Part shown: positions 1-8,604 of the stretch, in pieces
Layout: the number at the start of each line of letters is the position of its first letter
Position numbering within the stretch: position 1 is the first letter of the stretch
NCBI RefSeq assembly: GCF_036010325.1
Contig: NZ_CP108549.1
Span: forward strand, 2,914,001 to 2,978,000
Direction of reading: 5' to 3'
Length of the DNA stretch: 64,000 bases
Source of the DNA: Streptomyces sp. NBC_01210
Lineage (GTDB): Bacteria > Actinomycetota > Actinomycetes > Streptomycetales > Streptomycetaceae
Notes under the pieces: model-generated
Seen by the model: only the letters and a program-made list of their open reading frames with translations
Database searches by the model: none
What the model was told of the DNA's origin: nothing
Translations under genes and position numbers: made by a program

Positions 1-109
1 GCTCACGGGCCTCGCCAAGCGCGCGCTGCCGGGTGTGCAGACACTCGCGCTGAAGACCCCCGACGACCTCGACGCGGCCCGCACGCTGCTCACCGAGCAC
101 TCTGCCTGA
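1..109 (+). CDS. fabD: Malonyl-CoA:ACP transacylase FabD, C-terminal end only
   Basis: The window opens inside a reading frame that ends with TGA at 107-109; codons run from position 2. The 35 visible residues (ending TLLTEHSA) match the C-terminal tail of actinobacterial FabD, which loads malonyl groups onto acyl carrier protein in type II fatty acid synthesis. The identification rests mainly on context: fabH begins 16 bases downstream on the same strand, followed by acpP and fabF, the standard Streptomyces order. The catalytic part lies outside the window, so activity cannot be judged here. Confidence 0.85.
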   Translation, partial: LTGLAKRALPGVQTLALKTPDDLDAARTLLTEHSA

Positions 110-125
110 CAAGGAGCCGTAGAGC

Positions 126-1127
126 ATGTCGAAGATCAAGCCCAGCAAGGGCGCCCCGTACGCACGCATCATGGGTGTCGGCGGCTACCGTCCGACCCGG
201 GTCGTGCCCAACGAGGTGATCCTCGAGACGATCGACTCCTCCGACGAGTGGATCCGCTCGCGCTCGGGCATCGCCACCCGCCACTGGGCCTCCCCCGAGG
301 AGACCGTGGCCGCGATGTCTGTCGAGGCCTCCGGCAAGGCGATCGCCGACGCCGGAATCACCCCGCAGCAGATCGGCGGCGTGATCGTCTCCACCGTCTC
401 GCACTTCAAGCAGACCCCGGCCGTCGCCACCGAGATCGCGGACAAGATCGGCGCGATCAAGCCGGCCGCGTTCGACATCTCCGCGGGCTGTGCGGGCTTC
501 GGCTACGGCCTGACCCTCGCCAAGGGCATGGTCGTCGAGGGCTCGGCAGAGTATGTACTTGTCATCGGCGTCGAGCGGCTCAGCGACCTCACCGACCTGG
601 AGGACCGCGCGACGGCCTTCCTGTTCGGCGACGGTGCGGGCGCGGTCGTCGTCGGCCCGTCCAAGGAGCCGAAGATCGGCCCGACCGTCTGGGGCTCCGA
701 GGGCGACAAGTCCGAGACCATCAAGCAGACCGTGCCGTGGGACCACTACCGCAACGGCACCGTCGAGAAGTTCCCCGCCATCACGCAGGAGGGCCAGGCG
801 GTCTTCCGCTGGGCCGTCTTCGAGATGGCAAAGGTCGCGCAACAGGCCCTGGACGCGGCCGGGATCAGCGTCGACGACCTGGACGTCTTCATTCCGCACC
901 AGGCCAATATGCGGATCATCGACTCGATGGTGAAGACTCTGAAGCTGCCGGAGCACGTCACGGTCGCCCGTGACGTGGAGACCACCGGCAACACCTCGGC
1001 CGCCTCGATTCCGCTCGCCATGGAGCGGCTTCTGGCGACCGGGGCGGCGAAGAGCGGTGACACCGCGCTCGTCATCGGCTTCGGGGCGGGTCTCGTCTAC
1101 GCCGCGACGGTCGTTACCCTCCCCTAG
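126..1127 (+). CDS. fabH: Beta-ketoacyl-ACP synthase III (FabH)
   Basis: FabH catalyses the first condensation of fatty acid synthesis, joining an acyl-CoA primer to malonyl-ACP in the cytoplasm. In Streptomyces it accepts branched primers, which explains the branched membrane lipids (family knowledge). The 333-residue length is normal. The Cys-His-Asn triad is visible: Cys122 in DISAGCAGFG, His258 in IPHQANMRI and Asn289 in TTGNTSAAS. The start is ATG after GGAG in aaggagccgtagagc. It lies 16 bases after fabD and 55 bases before acpP, and is almost certainly cotranscribed with both. Confidence 0.97.
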   Translation: MSKIKPSKGAPYARIMGVGGYRPTRVVPNEVILETIDSSDEWIRSRSGIATRHWASPEETVAAMSVEASGKAIADAGITPQQIGGVIVSTVSHFKQTPAVATEIADKIGAIKPAAFDISAGCAGFGYGLTLAKGMVVEGSAEYVLVIGVERLSDLTDLEDRATAFLFGDGAGAVVVGPSKEPKIGPTVWGSEGDKSETIKQTVPWDHYRNGTVEKFPAITQEGQAVFRWAVFEMAKVAQQALDAAGISVDDLDVFIPHQANMRIIDSMVKTLKLPEHVTVARDVETTGNTSAASIPLAMERLLATGAAKSGDTALVIGFGAGLVYAATVVTLP

Positions 1128-1182
1128 GCACACCGGATCTTCCGGACGCCACACCCTCTGAAACAAACCGAAGGAGCGCCAC

Positions 1183-1431
1183 ATGGCCGCCACTCAGGAA
1201 GAGATCGTCACCGGTCTCGCGGAGATCGTGAACGAGATCGCCGGTATCCCGGTCGAGGACGTCCAGCTGGACAAGTCCTTCACCGACGACCTGGACGTCG
1301 ACTCGCTGTCCATGGTCGAGGTCGTCGTCGCCGCCGAAGAGCGCTTCGACGTCAAGATCCCGGACGACGACGTCAAGAACCTGAAGACCGTCGGCGACGC
1401 CGCGGACTACATCGCCAAGCACCAGGCCTGA
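1183..1431 (+). CDS. acpP: Acyl carrier protein (fatty acid synthesis)
   Basis: This small acidic protein of 82 residues carries growing acyl chains on a 4'-phosphopantetheine arm. The attachment serine is Ser41 in the DVDSLSMVEV motif, which is the canonical ACP signature. The charge pattern and length are those of fatty acid synthase ACPs rather than polyketide ACPs, and the position between fabH and fabF agrees. A good ribosome binding site (gaaggagcg) precedes the ATG. A small hairpin lies between this gene and fabF. Confidence 0.97.
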   Translation: MAATQEEIVTGLAEIVNEIAGIPVEDVQLDKSFTDDLDVDSLSMVEVVVAAEERFDVKIPDDDVKNLKTVGDAADYIAKHQA

Positions 1432-1448
1432 GCCTGAACCGCGTTTGT

Positions 1449-1466
1449 CGCCACCCGGCGGTGGCG
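1449..1466 (+). other. Hairpin in the acpP-fabF gap
   Basis: A perfect 7-bp stem (cgccacc / ggtggcg) with a 4-base loop lies 17 bases after the acpP stop and 43 bases before the fabF start. No U tract follows, so it is not a classical terminator. A partial terminator or a 3' stabilising stem could raise acpP transcript over fabF transcript, since ACP is needed in larger amounts. That role is inference. Confidence 0.4.
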
Positions 1467-1509
1467 CCGTGACAATTCAGCACCCCCTACACGTGGAGAA
1501 AGAATTCCT

Positions 1510-2772
1510 GTGAGCTCGACCAATCGCACCGTGGTCGTCACCGGTATCGGCGCAACCACACCGTTGGGTGGCGACAGCGCATCGACCTGGGAAGGTCTGC
1601 TTGCCGGGCGTTCCGGTATCAAAGCCCTCGAGGGCGAACGCTTCGCCGACCTCCCGGTCCGTATCGCCGCGCTCGCCGCGGTCGACCCGGGCGAGGTTCT
1701 GCCGCGCCCTCTGGCCCGCAAGCTGGACCGCTCGGCGCAGTTCGCGCTGATCGCGGCCCGCGAAGCCTGGGCCGACGCCGGCTACACCGCTCCGGCCGGT
1801 GAGGACGACAAGGTCCAGCCCGAGCGGCTGGGTACGGTCATCGCCTCTGGCATCGGAGGCGTAACGACTCTGCTCGACCAGTACGACGTGCTGAAGGAGA
1901 AGGGCGTACGCCGCGTCTCCCCGCACACCGTCCCCATGCTCATGCCGAACGGCCCCTCCGCCAACGTCGGCCTGGAGGTGAACGCCCAGGCGGGCGTGCA
2001 CACCCCGGTGTCCGCGTGTGCGTCGGGCGCCGAGGCGATCGGCTACGCCGTCGAGATGATCCGTACCGGCCGCGCCGACGTGGTCGTCGCCGGCGGCACG
2101 GAGGCGGCGATCCACCCGCTGCCCATCGCGGCGTTCGCCAACATGATGGCGATGTCCAAGAACAACGACGAGCCCGAGAAGGCTTCTCGCCCGTACGACA
2201 AGGGCCGTGACGGCTTTGTCCTCGGCGAGGGCGCGGGTGTCGTCATCCTCGAGTCGGCCGAGCACGCCGCCAAGCGTGGCGCGAAGGTCTACTGCGAGGT
2301 GCTGGGCCAGGGCCTATCCGCGGACAGCCACCACATCGCCCAGCCCGAGCCGACCGGCCGCGGTATCGCCACGGCGATGCAGAACCTGCTGGACGCGACG
2401 GACCTCAAGCCGTCCGAGGTCGTGCACCTCAACGCGCACGCCACGTCGACGCCGCAGGGCGACATCGCCGAGATCAAGGCCCTGCGCAAGGTCCTGGGCG
2501 ACGAGCTCGACCATGTCGCGGTCTCCGCCACGAAGTCGATGACCGGCCATCTGCTGGGCGGCGCGGGCGGCATCGAGACCGTCGCGACGGTCCTCGCGCT
2601 GTACCACCGCACGGCTCCGCCGACCATCAACATCGACGATCTCGACGAGGCCGTGGACGCGGACATCGTGCGCGGCGAGCCCCGCAAGCTCCCCGAGGGC
2701 ACGATCGCCGCGATCAACAACTCGTTCGGCTTCGGCGGCCACAACGTGGTCCTCGCCTTCCGGACCGTCTGA
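1510..2772 (+). CDS. fabF: Beta-ketoacyl-ACP synthase II (FabF)
   Basis: FabF is the elongating condensing enzyme of type II fatty acid synthesis; it extends acyl-ACP with malonyl-ACP. The 420 residues show the Cys-His-His triad: Cys170 in VSACASGAEA, His310 in LNAHATSTP and His347 in KSMTGHLLGG, plus the C-terminal NNSFGFGGHN motif. The start is GTG at 1510 with ggagaaag upstream. It is the last gene of the fab run. Its terminator has been split by an IS30-family element (see 2804-4191). Confidence 0.97.
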   Translation: MSSTNRTVVVTGIGATTPLGGDSASTWEGLLAGRSGIKALEGERFADLPVRIAALAAVDPGEVLPRPLARKLDRSAQFALIAAREAWADAGYTAPAGEDDKVQPERLGTVIASGIGGVTTLLDQYDVLKEKGVRRVSPHTVPMLMPNGPSANVGLEVNAQAGVHTPVSACASGAEAIGYAVEMIRTGRADVVVAGGTEAAIHPLPIAAFANMMAMSKNNDEPEKASRPYDKGRDGFVLGEGAGVVILESAEHAAKRGAKVYCEVLGQGLSADSHHIAQPEPTGRGIATAMQNLLDATDLKPSEVVHLNAHATSTPQGDIAEIKALRKVLGDELDHVAVSATKSMTGHLLGGAGGIETVATVLALYHRTAPPTINIDDLDEAVDADIVRGEPRKLPEGTIAAINNSFGFGGHNVVLAFRTV

Positions 2773-2843
2773 GTCTCCGTACTTTTCGCACGTAGCCTCT
2801 CGTACGTACGGGAAAGGGCCCCCACCACGTGGCGAATTCGAGG

Positions 2844-4152
2844 GGTCGTTGCAACACTGCTGGTCAGCTGGCTAGGTCCAGTAGCTTAGCGAGGCGCTCG
2901 GCTGGGGTTTCCCAGCCGAGCGTTTTGCGTGGGCGGCTGTTGAGTTCGGCGGCCACCGTTTCCAGGTGGTCGGGGGTATGGGCGCTCAGGTCGGTGCCCT
3001 TGGGGAAGTACTGCCGCAGCAGGCCGTTCGTGTTCTCGTTCGACCCGCGCTGCCAGGGGCTGGCTGGGTCGCAGAAGTAGACCGGGATGTCGGTGGCGAC
3101 GGTGAAGGCGCGGTGGGCTGCCATCTCTGAGCCCTGGTCCCAGGTCAGGGACCGCCACAGATGCGGCGGGAGGGTCTGGACGGTAGTGGCGAGCGCGTTG
3201 CGGGTGGCGATGGCGCTGTGGCCGGTCGGCAGGTGCACGAGCATCACGTAGCGGGTGGACCGTTCGACCAGGGTGCCGATGGCCGAGCGTCCGTCCTTGC
3301 CGATGATGAGGTCGCCCTCCCAGTGGCCGGGGACGGCCCGGTCGGCGGCTTCGGCGGGGCGTTCGCTGATCAGGACCATGTCCTTGATGGCGCGGGAGAT
3401 GCGCTTGTGGGCCTGGCGCTGCGGGCGCCGGCGGGCCCGGCCGGTGCGCAGGGAGCGGGCCAGTTCCCGGCGGAGTTCGCCGCGGCCCTGGACGTAGAGG
3501 GCCTGGTAGACGGTCTCGTGGGTCACGTGCATCTCCGGCCGGTCAGGGAAGCGTGCCCGCAGAGCCTGGCAGATCTGCTCAGGGCTCCACCGCATCGTGA
3601 GGTGGTCCTGGATGAAGTCCCGCAGTTCGGGGTTCTGGCCGATCTTGCCGGTCTTGGGGCGGGGCCGGCGGGCGTCGGCCCGGGCCTGGGCGGTGTGCGG
3701 CCGGTAGTACCAGCCCCCTTTGGGCATGGTCCGCCGGTTGCGGCGTATCTCGCGGCTGATGGTGGACGGGCTGCGGCCCAGCTCGGCGGCGATCTGCCGG
3801 ACGGACGCCTTCTCACGCAGCCGGTCGGCGATGTGAATGCGGTCGTGCTCCTGGAGATACCGCGACGGAGCAGGAGGCGGTCCCTCCGGCCCCGGCGGCC
3901 CGGGCGTCTGCCCGGGTTCCTGGTAGATCGGAGGGACCGCCTTGCGGCCCCTTTGGTGACCGTTACGCCACTTCTTGCCCGTACGGCGGTCGATGCCGAC
4001 GATCCGGGCCGCTTCCCGGGTGCTGTAGCCCTGCTCCATGAGCTGGAAGTATGCGGCCCGCTCACGGAGCAACGGCTTGCGCCCCTGCGACTTCCTGTTC
4101 TTGCGAATCTCGAAGTCCATCGCACCCCTTGAACTGGGGTGTTGCAACGACC
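2844..4152 (-). mobile_element. IS30-family insertion sequence, apparently complete
   Basis: The element is bounded by inverted repeats: ggtcgttgcaacac at 2844-2857 and its reverse complement at 4139-4152, with partial similarity continuing a few bases inward. It carries a single intact transposase gene on the minus strand. The outer boundary may be a few bases further out, and I could not identify a clear target duplication (IS30 members usually make 2-4 bp). The length, about 1.3 kb, suits the family. Confidence 0.85.
2864..4120 (-). CDS. IS30-family transposase
   Basis: This DDE transposase would mobilise the surrounding element. The N-terminal third contains helix-turn-helix stretches (TREAARIVGIDRRTGKKW and VRQIAAELGRSPSTISREI). 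The catalytic core shows Asp in GHWEGDLIIGK, Asp in SLTWDQGSEM and Glu in RGSNENTNGLLRQYFPKG, the last being the IS30 hallmark. I prefer the ATG at 4120 (MDFEIRKNRK), giving 418 residues; an in-frame ATG at 4147 lies almost inside the terminal repeat. There is no frameshift or internal stop, so it is probably active. Confidence 0.93.
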   Translation of the reverse strand: MDFEIRKNRKSQGRKPLLRERAAYFQLMEQGYSTREAARIVGIDRRTGKKWRNGHQRGRKAVPPIYQEPGQTPGPPGPEGPPPAPSRYLQEHDRIHIADRLREKASVRQIAAELGRSPSTISREIRRNRRTMPKGGWYYRPHTAQARADARRPRPKTGKIGQNPELRDFIQDHLTMRWSPEQICQALRARFPDRPEMHVTHETVYQALYVQGRGELRRELARSLRTGRARRRPQRQAHKRISRAIKDMVLISERPAEAADRAVPGHWEGDLIIGKDGRSAIGTLVERSTRYVMLVHLPTGHSAIATRNALATTVQTLPPHLWRSLTWDQGSEMAAHRAFTVATDIPVYFCDPASPWQRGSNENTNGLLRQYFPKGTDLSAHTPDHLETVAAELNSRPRKTLGWETPAERLAKLLDLAS

Positions 4153-4194
4153 GCTAGAACTGAAGCGTGGTGGGGGCCCTTTCCCGTACGTCCG

Positions 4195-4689
4195 TCAGAC
4201 GACCTGGTGCAGCCAGCGGACCGGCGCGCCCTCGCCCGCGTACCGGAACGGCTCCAGCTCGTCGTCCCACGGCTTGCCGAGCAGCTTGGCGATCTCCGCC
4301 TCGAGATCCGTCTCGCCCTGCGCCGAACGGGCCAGCGCGGCGCGCAGCCGGTCCTCGGGGATCAGGATGTCACCGTGGATCCCGGTGACGGCGTGAAAGA
4401 TGCCGAGGTCGGGCGTGGCGCTGTAGCGCTCGCCCTCCGCCGTGGGGCAGGGCTCCGCGGTCACTTCGAAGCGCACCAGATGCCAGCCGCGCAGCGCGGA
4501 GGCGAGTTTGGAGGCCGTGCCCACCTCGGCACGCCAGGAGAACTCGGATCTCCAGGTACCGGGCGACGCCGGCTGCCGGATCCAGTCGAGCTGGACCCGC
4601 ACGCCAAGAACACCCGCGACCGCCCATTCGACGTGCGGGCACAGCGCGCGCGGTGCGGAATGAACGTACAGAACGCCGCGTGTCGTCAC
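4195..4689 (-). CDS. DUF3145 family protein
   Basis: This 164-residue soluble protein is of the actinobacterial DUF3145 type, found almost always beside the fab cluster; its function is unknown to me. The sequence starts MTTRGVLYVHSAPRALCPHVEW and is rich in aromatic residues, with no signal peptide or membrane segment. It is convergent with fabF and originally shared its terminator. The IS30 insertion leaves the coding region intact. Confidence 0.9.
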   Translation of the reverse strand: MTTRGVLYVHSAPRALCPHVEWAVAGVLGVRVQLDWIRQPASPGTWRSEFSWRAEVGTASKLASALRGWHLVRFEVTAEPCPTAEGERYSATPDLGIFHAVTGIHGDILIPEDRLRAALARSAQGETDLEAEIAKLLGKPWDDELEPFRYAGEGAPVRWLHQVV

Positions 4690-4950
4690 CGGGACCTCCA
4701 GTGTGGGACGAGGATCGCCTTCCCAGCGGCCTCAGTAAACAGCATCGAGACTCAAACTCCACAAAAGGGACAGTATGTGACGTGATGTAATTTACCGGAG
4801 CCGACGGGCACGATGCCTCTGGGTCGACGGGGGAAAAGCTACCGTGAGTAGGCGGCCGAGGGGTGACGTAGTGTCGGTCCAGGGGCCCGTACGCACCAAG
4901 CTTTCACTCGACAAGACGCCATGGGCCGGTGATACGGAGGGAAACCGGGG

Positions 4951-5874
4951 ATGCGGGAGACCAGTCGGACACGCCGCTCGCGCGGCGCCGCGGCAGTCCT
5001 GACGGCAGCTTTACTTCTCGCGACCGGCGGCGCGCTGGCCGGATGTGACTCCTCGTCGGATGCCAGAGGAAACGGCGCGCCCGCCAAACGGCGGCCGTCC
5101 CCCCGCCCCACCCCGGTCTGGGACCGCAGCCCCGATTCGATCGCCGCCGTCGGTGACTCCATCACCCGTGGTTTCGACGCCTGTGTGGTCTTCTCGGACT
5201 GCCCGGAGGTGTCCTGGGCGACCGGCACGGACACCAAGGTGCGCAGTCTGGCGCTTCGGCTGATCGGCGAGCCGACAGCCGTCGCGGAGCGCAGCTGGAA
5301 CTACGCGCGCTCCGGGGCCGATGTCGGTGACCTGCCCGAACAGATGGCGCTGGCGGCGGCGAAAAGGCCCGAATTGGTGACAGTGATGGTCGGCGCCAAT
5401 GACGCCTGCCGGGACTCGGCGGAGAAGATGACGTCGGTGGACGAGTTCCGGGCGTCGTTCAAGGCGTCGATGGGACAGCTACGGCGTACGGCGCCGAAGG
5501 CGCAGGTGTACGTGTCGAGCGTGCCGGACCTGATGCAGCTGTGGTCGACCGGGCGCGGCAATCCGCTGGGCCGGCAGATCTGGAAGCTGGGAATCTGCGC
5601 CTCGATGCTCGGCAACTCGGACGATGTGAGCCCGAAGGCCCAGCAGCGGCGGACGATGGTGCATCAGCGGGTCGTGGCGTACAACGGGGTGCTGCGGGAC
5701 GTCTGCGCCAAGGATCTGCGCTGCCGCTACGACGGCGGGGCGGTCTTCGAGTACCGGTTCAGCGGCGAGCAGTTGAGCCGCTGGGACTGGTTCCACCCCA
5801 GCAGGAACGGACAGGAGCGGCTCGCGGAGATCGCGTACCGCAATGTGACCGCCGCGCAGCCGCCGCGGGCCTGA
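4951..5874 (+). CDS. SGNH/GDSL-type hydrolase lipoprotein
   Basis: This is a predicted extracytoplasmic lipid-anchored esterase or lipase of the SGNH superfamily. Residues 1-32 form an Arg-rich lipoprotein signal with lipobox LAGC (Cys32). Block I is AAVGDSITRG with nucleophile Ser70, the Asn block is MVGANDAC (Asn150), and the C-terminal catalytic pair is in WDWFHPS (Asp279, His282). The even number of further cysteines suggests disulfides. ATG at 4951 follows ggagggaaaccgggg. The substrate is unknown. Confidence 0.9.
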   Translation: MRETSRTRRSRGAAAVLTAALLLATGGALAGCDSSSDARGNGAPAKRRPSPRPTPVWDRSPDSIAAVGDSITRGFDACVVFSDCPEVSWATGTDTKVRSLALRLIGEPTAVAERSWNYARSGADVGDLPEQMALAAAKRPELVTVMVGANDACRDSAEKMTSVDEFRASFKASMGQLRRTAPKAQVYVSSVPDLMQLWSTGRGNPLGRQIWKLGICASMLGNSDDVSPKAQQRRTMVHQRVVAYNGVLRDVCAKDLRCRYDGGAVFEYRFSGEQLSRWDWFHPSRNGQERLAEIAYRNVTAAQPPRA

Positions 5875-5896
5875 ACCGGGGCCCGGAGCCGCAGCC

Positions 5897-6802
5897 CTAG
5901 ACCGCCTCGCCTGCCATCCGTTTGGCGCAGCGGCTCAGCAGGGTCACAGCTCCGAAGCAGACCAGCGCGATCGCGCCGGCCACGGCCGCCGGGACGAACG
6001 CACCCCCCGTGCCCGCGCGGAACGCGCCGATCGCGCAGAGCACCATGATGATCGAGTACAGCGACCGGCCCACCTTGGCGCCCGCGGGGACGCAGCGCAG
6101 CAGCTGCGGGATGGTGCTCGCGGTGGCGAGACCGAGGCCGAGCGGCAGTGCGGTGGCGAGCATCAGGCCCGCGAAACCGAAGGAGTTGCCGTACGCGCCC
6201 CAGCCGGCGCCCGCGACCAGCAGCGTTCCGGCGCCGCCGAGGGAGAGCAGTACGAGCAGGCCGTTGATCCACGCGGCCAGGGTCGCCGCCTTGCGGACAC
6301 TCGCGAGATGGGCGACCGGGGAACGCCAGGCGTCCGGCATGATCCGGCGCAGTTCACCCCGAAGTCCCATCAGCTTGAGGTACGTGAACACCGCGCCGGC
6401 GAGCGCGGCGAGTCCGGCCAGGGCGGCTGCGAAGCCGAGCGGGGCCTCGGAGATGCCGTAGTGGATTCCGCCGAAGGTGAGCAGGATGCCGGGGACGAGG
6501 GCGAAGGCGAAGACCTTGGTGGAGTTCTGGATGCGGATGACCAGGTCGCGCTGATCCGGGTTGAGGTTCGGGTCGATGCGCATACGGGCATCGGCGATCC
6601 GCTGCTGCGGCGGCTGGGGGTGTTGGGGCTGCTGCGGGTGCGGCTGGTAGGGCTGTTGGGGTGCGTACGGCTGCTGGGGGTAACCGCCCTGCTGGGGCGG
6701 ATACGGCTGTCCTTGGTACGGGCCCGGCTGTCCCTGGTACGGCCCCTGCTGGCCCTGGTACGGCCCCTGCTGTCCCGGCTGGCCCTGCTGACCTGGATAC
6801 AT
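5897..6802 (-). CDS. Integral membrane protein with Pro/Gln-rich N-terminus
   Basis: I see a cytoplasmic tail of about 80 residues made of QGQQGPYQGQ and PQQPYQP-type repeats, then a short charged linker (RIADARMRIDPNLNPDQRDL) and about six hydrophobic segments. Such low-complexity tails are common on actinobacterial membrane proteins. I chose ATG at 6802 because gggggaggcaccacag gives a strong ribosome binding site; an ATG at 6850 (MTNSPPKQ) is in frame but has a weaker one. No function is recognised. The stop is 22 bases from the convergent lipoprotein gene. Confidence 0.8.
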   Translation of the reverse strand: MYPGQQGQPGQQGPYQGQQGPYQGQPGPYQGQPYPPQQGGYPQQPYAPQQPYQPHPQQPQHPQPPQQRIADARMRIDPNLNPDQRDLVIRIQNSTKVFAFALVPGILLTFGGIHYGISEAPLGFAAALAGLAALAGAVFTYLKLMGLRGELRRIMPDAWRSPVAHLASVRKAATLAAWINGLLVLLSLGGAGTLLVAGAGWGAYGNSFGFAGLMLATALPLGLGLATASTIPQLLRCVPAGAKVGRSLYSIIMVLCAIGAFRAGTGGAFVPAAVAGAIALVCFGAVTLLSRCAKRMAGEAV

Positions 6803-7081
6803 CTGTGGTGCCTCCCCCGAACCCGACTGCTTCGGCGGGGAGTTTGTCATACGACCCACGGGAACGGTGTCAAGGGGGCCCGCACCCGCGCCGTACGGCC
6901 TGCTACGCCTGGGCGTCCAGCGTGGCGCGAAGGCGGCCGGCCAGATGGTGGGCGATGTCGGCGGCACAGGCGGTCTCGACGGCCTCGGCCGGTTCTGCTG
7001 CGGCCTGTGTGGCCGGAGTGACGCGCTAGCCACGGTCGCGGCCATGAAGCGATACTTCCGCCACCCGACGGAAGGATTCTC

Positions 7082-8362
7082 GTGTCCCGAATACGCGTCC
7101 GCCTGCACGTAGTTGGCGTCGCCGTCGTCACCCTCACCCTCGCCGGCTCACCGCTCGCCGCCGCACAGCAGGCTCCCGCACAGCAGGCTCCGGCACAGCC
7201 AGGTCCCGCACAGCCTGCTCCCGCACAGCAGGGCTCCGTCGAGGAGGCGCGGCTCGACCAGGCCGTCCCGCAGGAGATTCTGCGGCGCAGCGGATTCAGC
7301 GCCGTGGCACCGGAGTTCATAGGTGCCCTGGCGGGTGCGAGGTCGTACCGGCAGGCCGAGCTGGCCGTAGAACGGCAGGGGTCACGGCTGTGGGACCGCG
7401 CCGTGGACCGGGCGCAGGGACGCGGCCCCGCGCGCGGCGATCTGAGCCGCGACGACGACCGGCCGCTGTACTGGGCGCGGCTCGGGATGACGCGTGAACT
7501 GCGGCAGTGGCAACCGGAGTTCGGGCTCTCGGACGCGCAGCGGGCGAAGCTGCTGGACCGTCTGGAGCGCTCCTCGCGCGGCCAGGACTCGATGAACCTC
7601 CCGGCGGGCAAGGGTTTCAAGCGCATTGTGATGACAGGCTTCGACCCGTTCACACTGGACAGGGACATCCGCATCAGCAATCCGTCCGGCGCGACTGCAC
7701 TGGCGCTGGACGGGACGTGGATCCGTACGGCCGACGGGTTCGCCCGGATCGAGACGGCCGTCTTCCCGGTCCGCTGGCAGGACTTCGCGGACGGCACGGT
7801 CGAGCGGACGCTGCGCCCGCAGCTCCCGAAGGCGGATCTGTTCACCACAGTGAGCCAGGGCCGGGTGGGCCGCTTCGACATCGAGCGCACCAACGGCGCG
7901 TGGCGGGGCGGGTTCCCGGACAACGAGAACCTCTCGCGCCTGGAGACGGTGCCGGTCGTCGACCCGCCGTCGCAGCCGCAGTGGACGACGACCACGCTTC
8001 CGTACGCGGCGATCGTGGCGGCGAACACCGGGCGCTTCCCGGTGCTCGACAATACGTCGGTGACGGAGATCCCGGCGGGCGAGACAGCGCCGGTGGTACG
8101 CCCCGACGGCCCGACGCCGGGCTCCACGGCGCGCGCCGGTGGCGGCGGCAACTACCTCTCGAACGAGATCGCGTACCGCGCGACGCTGCTGCGGGACCGG
8201 CTCGGGCTCACCATCCCGGGCGGCCATGTGCACACGCCGGTGCTGCAGTTCGGGTCGGGCAACACGACGGAGATCACGGACCCTGAGTTCGTGCAGAACA
8301 GGCTGGACATCATTGAGCAGGTCCGGTCGATCATCCGCGTGACGGCGGAAGCGACGGGCTGA
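7082..8362 (+). CDS. Secreted pyroglutamyl-peptidase (C15) homologue, Cys replaced by Ser
   Basis: An N-terminal signal peptide (to about residue 28) is followed by an AQQAPAQ-type low-complexity spacer and then a C15-like fold: GFDPFTLDRD near residue 184, SNPSGATAL, and GGHVHTPVLQF with the catalytic-type His near residue 385. In C15 peptidases the nucleophile Cys lies in a C-N-H-type motif just upstream. Here that stretch reads GNYLSNEIAYRA, with Ser at the Cys position. Length (426) is about twice the usual C15 enzyme because of the N-terminal extension. It may be inactive or a serine variant. GTG at 7082 is preceded by gaagga. Confidence 0.75.
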   Translation: MSRIRVRLHVVGVAVVTLTLAGSPLAAAQQAPAQQAPAQPGPAQPAPAQQGSVEEARLDQAVPQEILRRSGFSAVAPEFIGALAGARSYRQAELAVERQGSRLWDRAVDRAQGRGPARGDLSRDDDRPLYWARLGMTRELRQWQPEFGLSDAQRAKLLDRLERSSRGQDSMNLPAGKGFKRIVMTGFDPFTLDRDIRISNPSGATALALDGTWIRTADGFARIETAVFPVRWQDFADGTVERTLRPQLPKADLFTTVSQGRVGRFDIERTNGAWRGGFPDNENLSRLETVPVVDPPSQPQWTTTTLPYAAIVAANTGRFPVLDNTSVTEIPAGETAPVVRPDGPTPGSTARAGGGGNYLSNEIAYRATLLRDRLGLTIPGGHVHTPVLQFGSGNTTEITDPEFVQNRLDIIEQVRSIIRVTAEATG

Positions 8363-8571
8363 CGGGTTCCGGGCCGCCACCTTCGGCGCCAGACCCGACG
8401 CAGACGGCCGCACGCCGCCCGCGAAGACGCCGCCCCCGCCGGGCAGCAACCCAGCACTCCGGCACGCCACACCCCGGCGGGGCGGGCCCCGGACCCCGAC
8501 GAGGACAGGTTGCGCGCCCGCCCGCGAAGACGGCGCGCCCGCGGCGGCGGGTAAGGCTGACCGGCCGGGGT

Positions 8572-8602
8572 GCCAACGGCAGGCTCCCCAACCGCCGTTG
8601 GC
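8572..8602. repeat. Inverted repeat beside the LysE remnant
   Basis: A perfect 9-bp inverted repeat, gccaacggc at 8572-8580 and gccgttggc at 8594-8602, is separated by 13 bases. It sits exactly where recognisable LysE sequence ends on the minus strand. It could be a terminator-like stem or a scar of the event that truncated the LysE gene. Confidence 0.4.
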
Positions 8603-8604
8603 AC

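Larger units (their letters stand above)
2804..4191. terminator. Bidirectional fabF/DUF3145 terminator, arms split by an IS
   Basis: A 26-base sequence at 2804-2829 (acgtacgggaaagggccccc onward to ccaccacg) recurs as its exact reverse complement at 4166-4191. The left arm starts 31 bases after the fabF stop and the right arm ends 3 bases before the stop of the convergent DUF3145 gene. This is the geometry of one bidirectional terminator hairpin. The two arms now lie about 1.3 kb apart because an IS30-family element occupies what would have been the loop. Confidence 0.75.

Noticed and set aside
3161..4132. A 323-codon plus-strand frame inside the IS30 element.
   Set aside because: It is antisense to the intact transposase and shows no recognisable domain.
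6851..7081. A short frame reading AEAVETACAADIAHHLAGRL on the minus strand before the peptidase gene.
   Set aside because: It has coding-like bias but an upstream stop, no start codon and only about 40 codons; could be a remnant but is not supportable.
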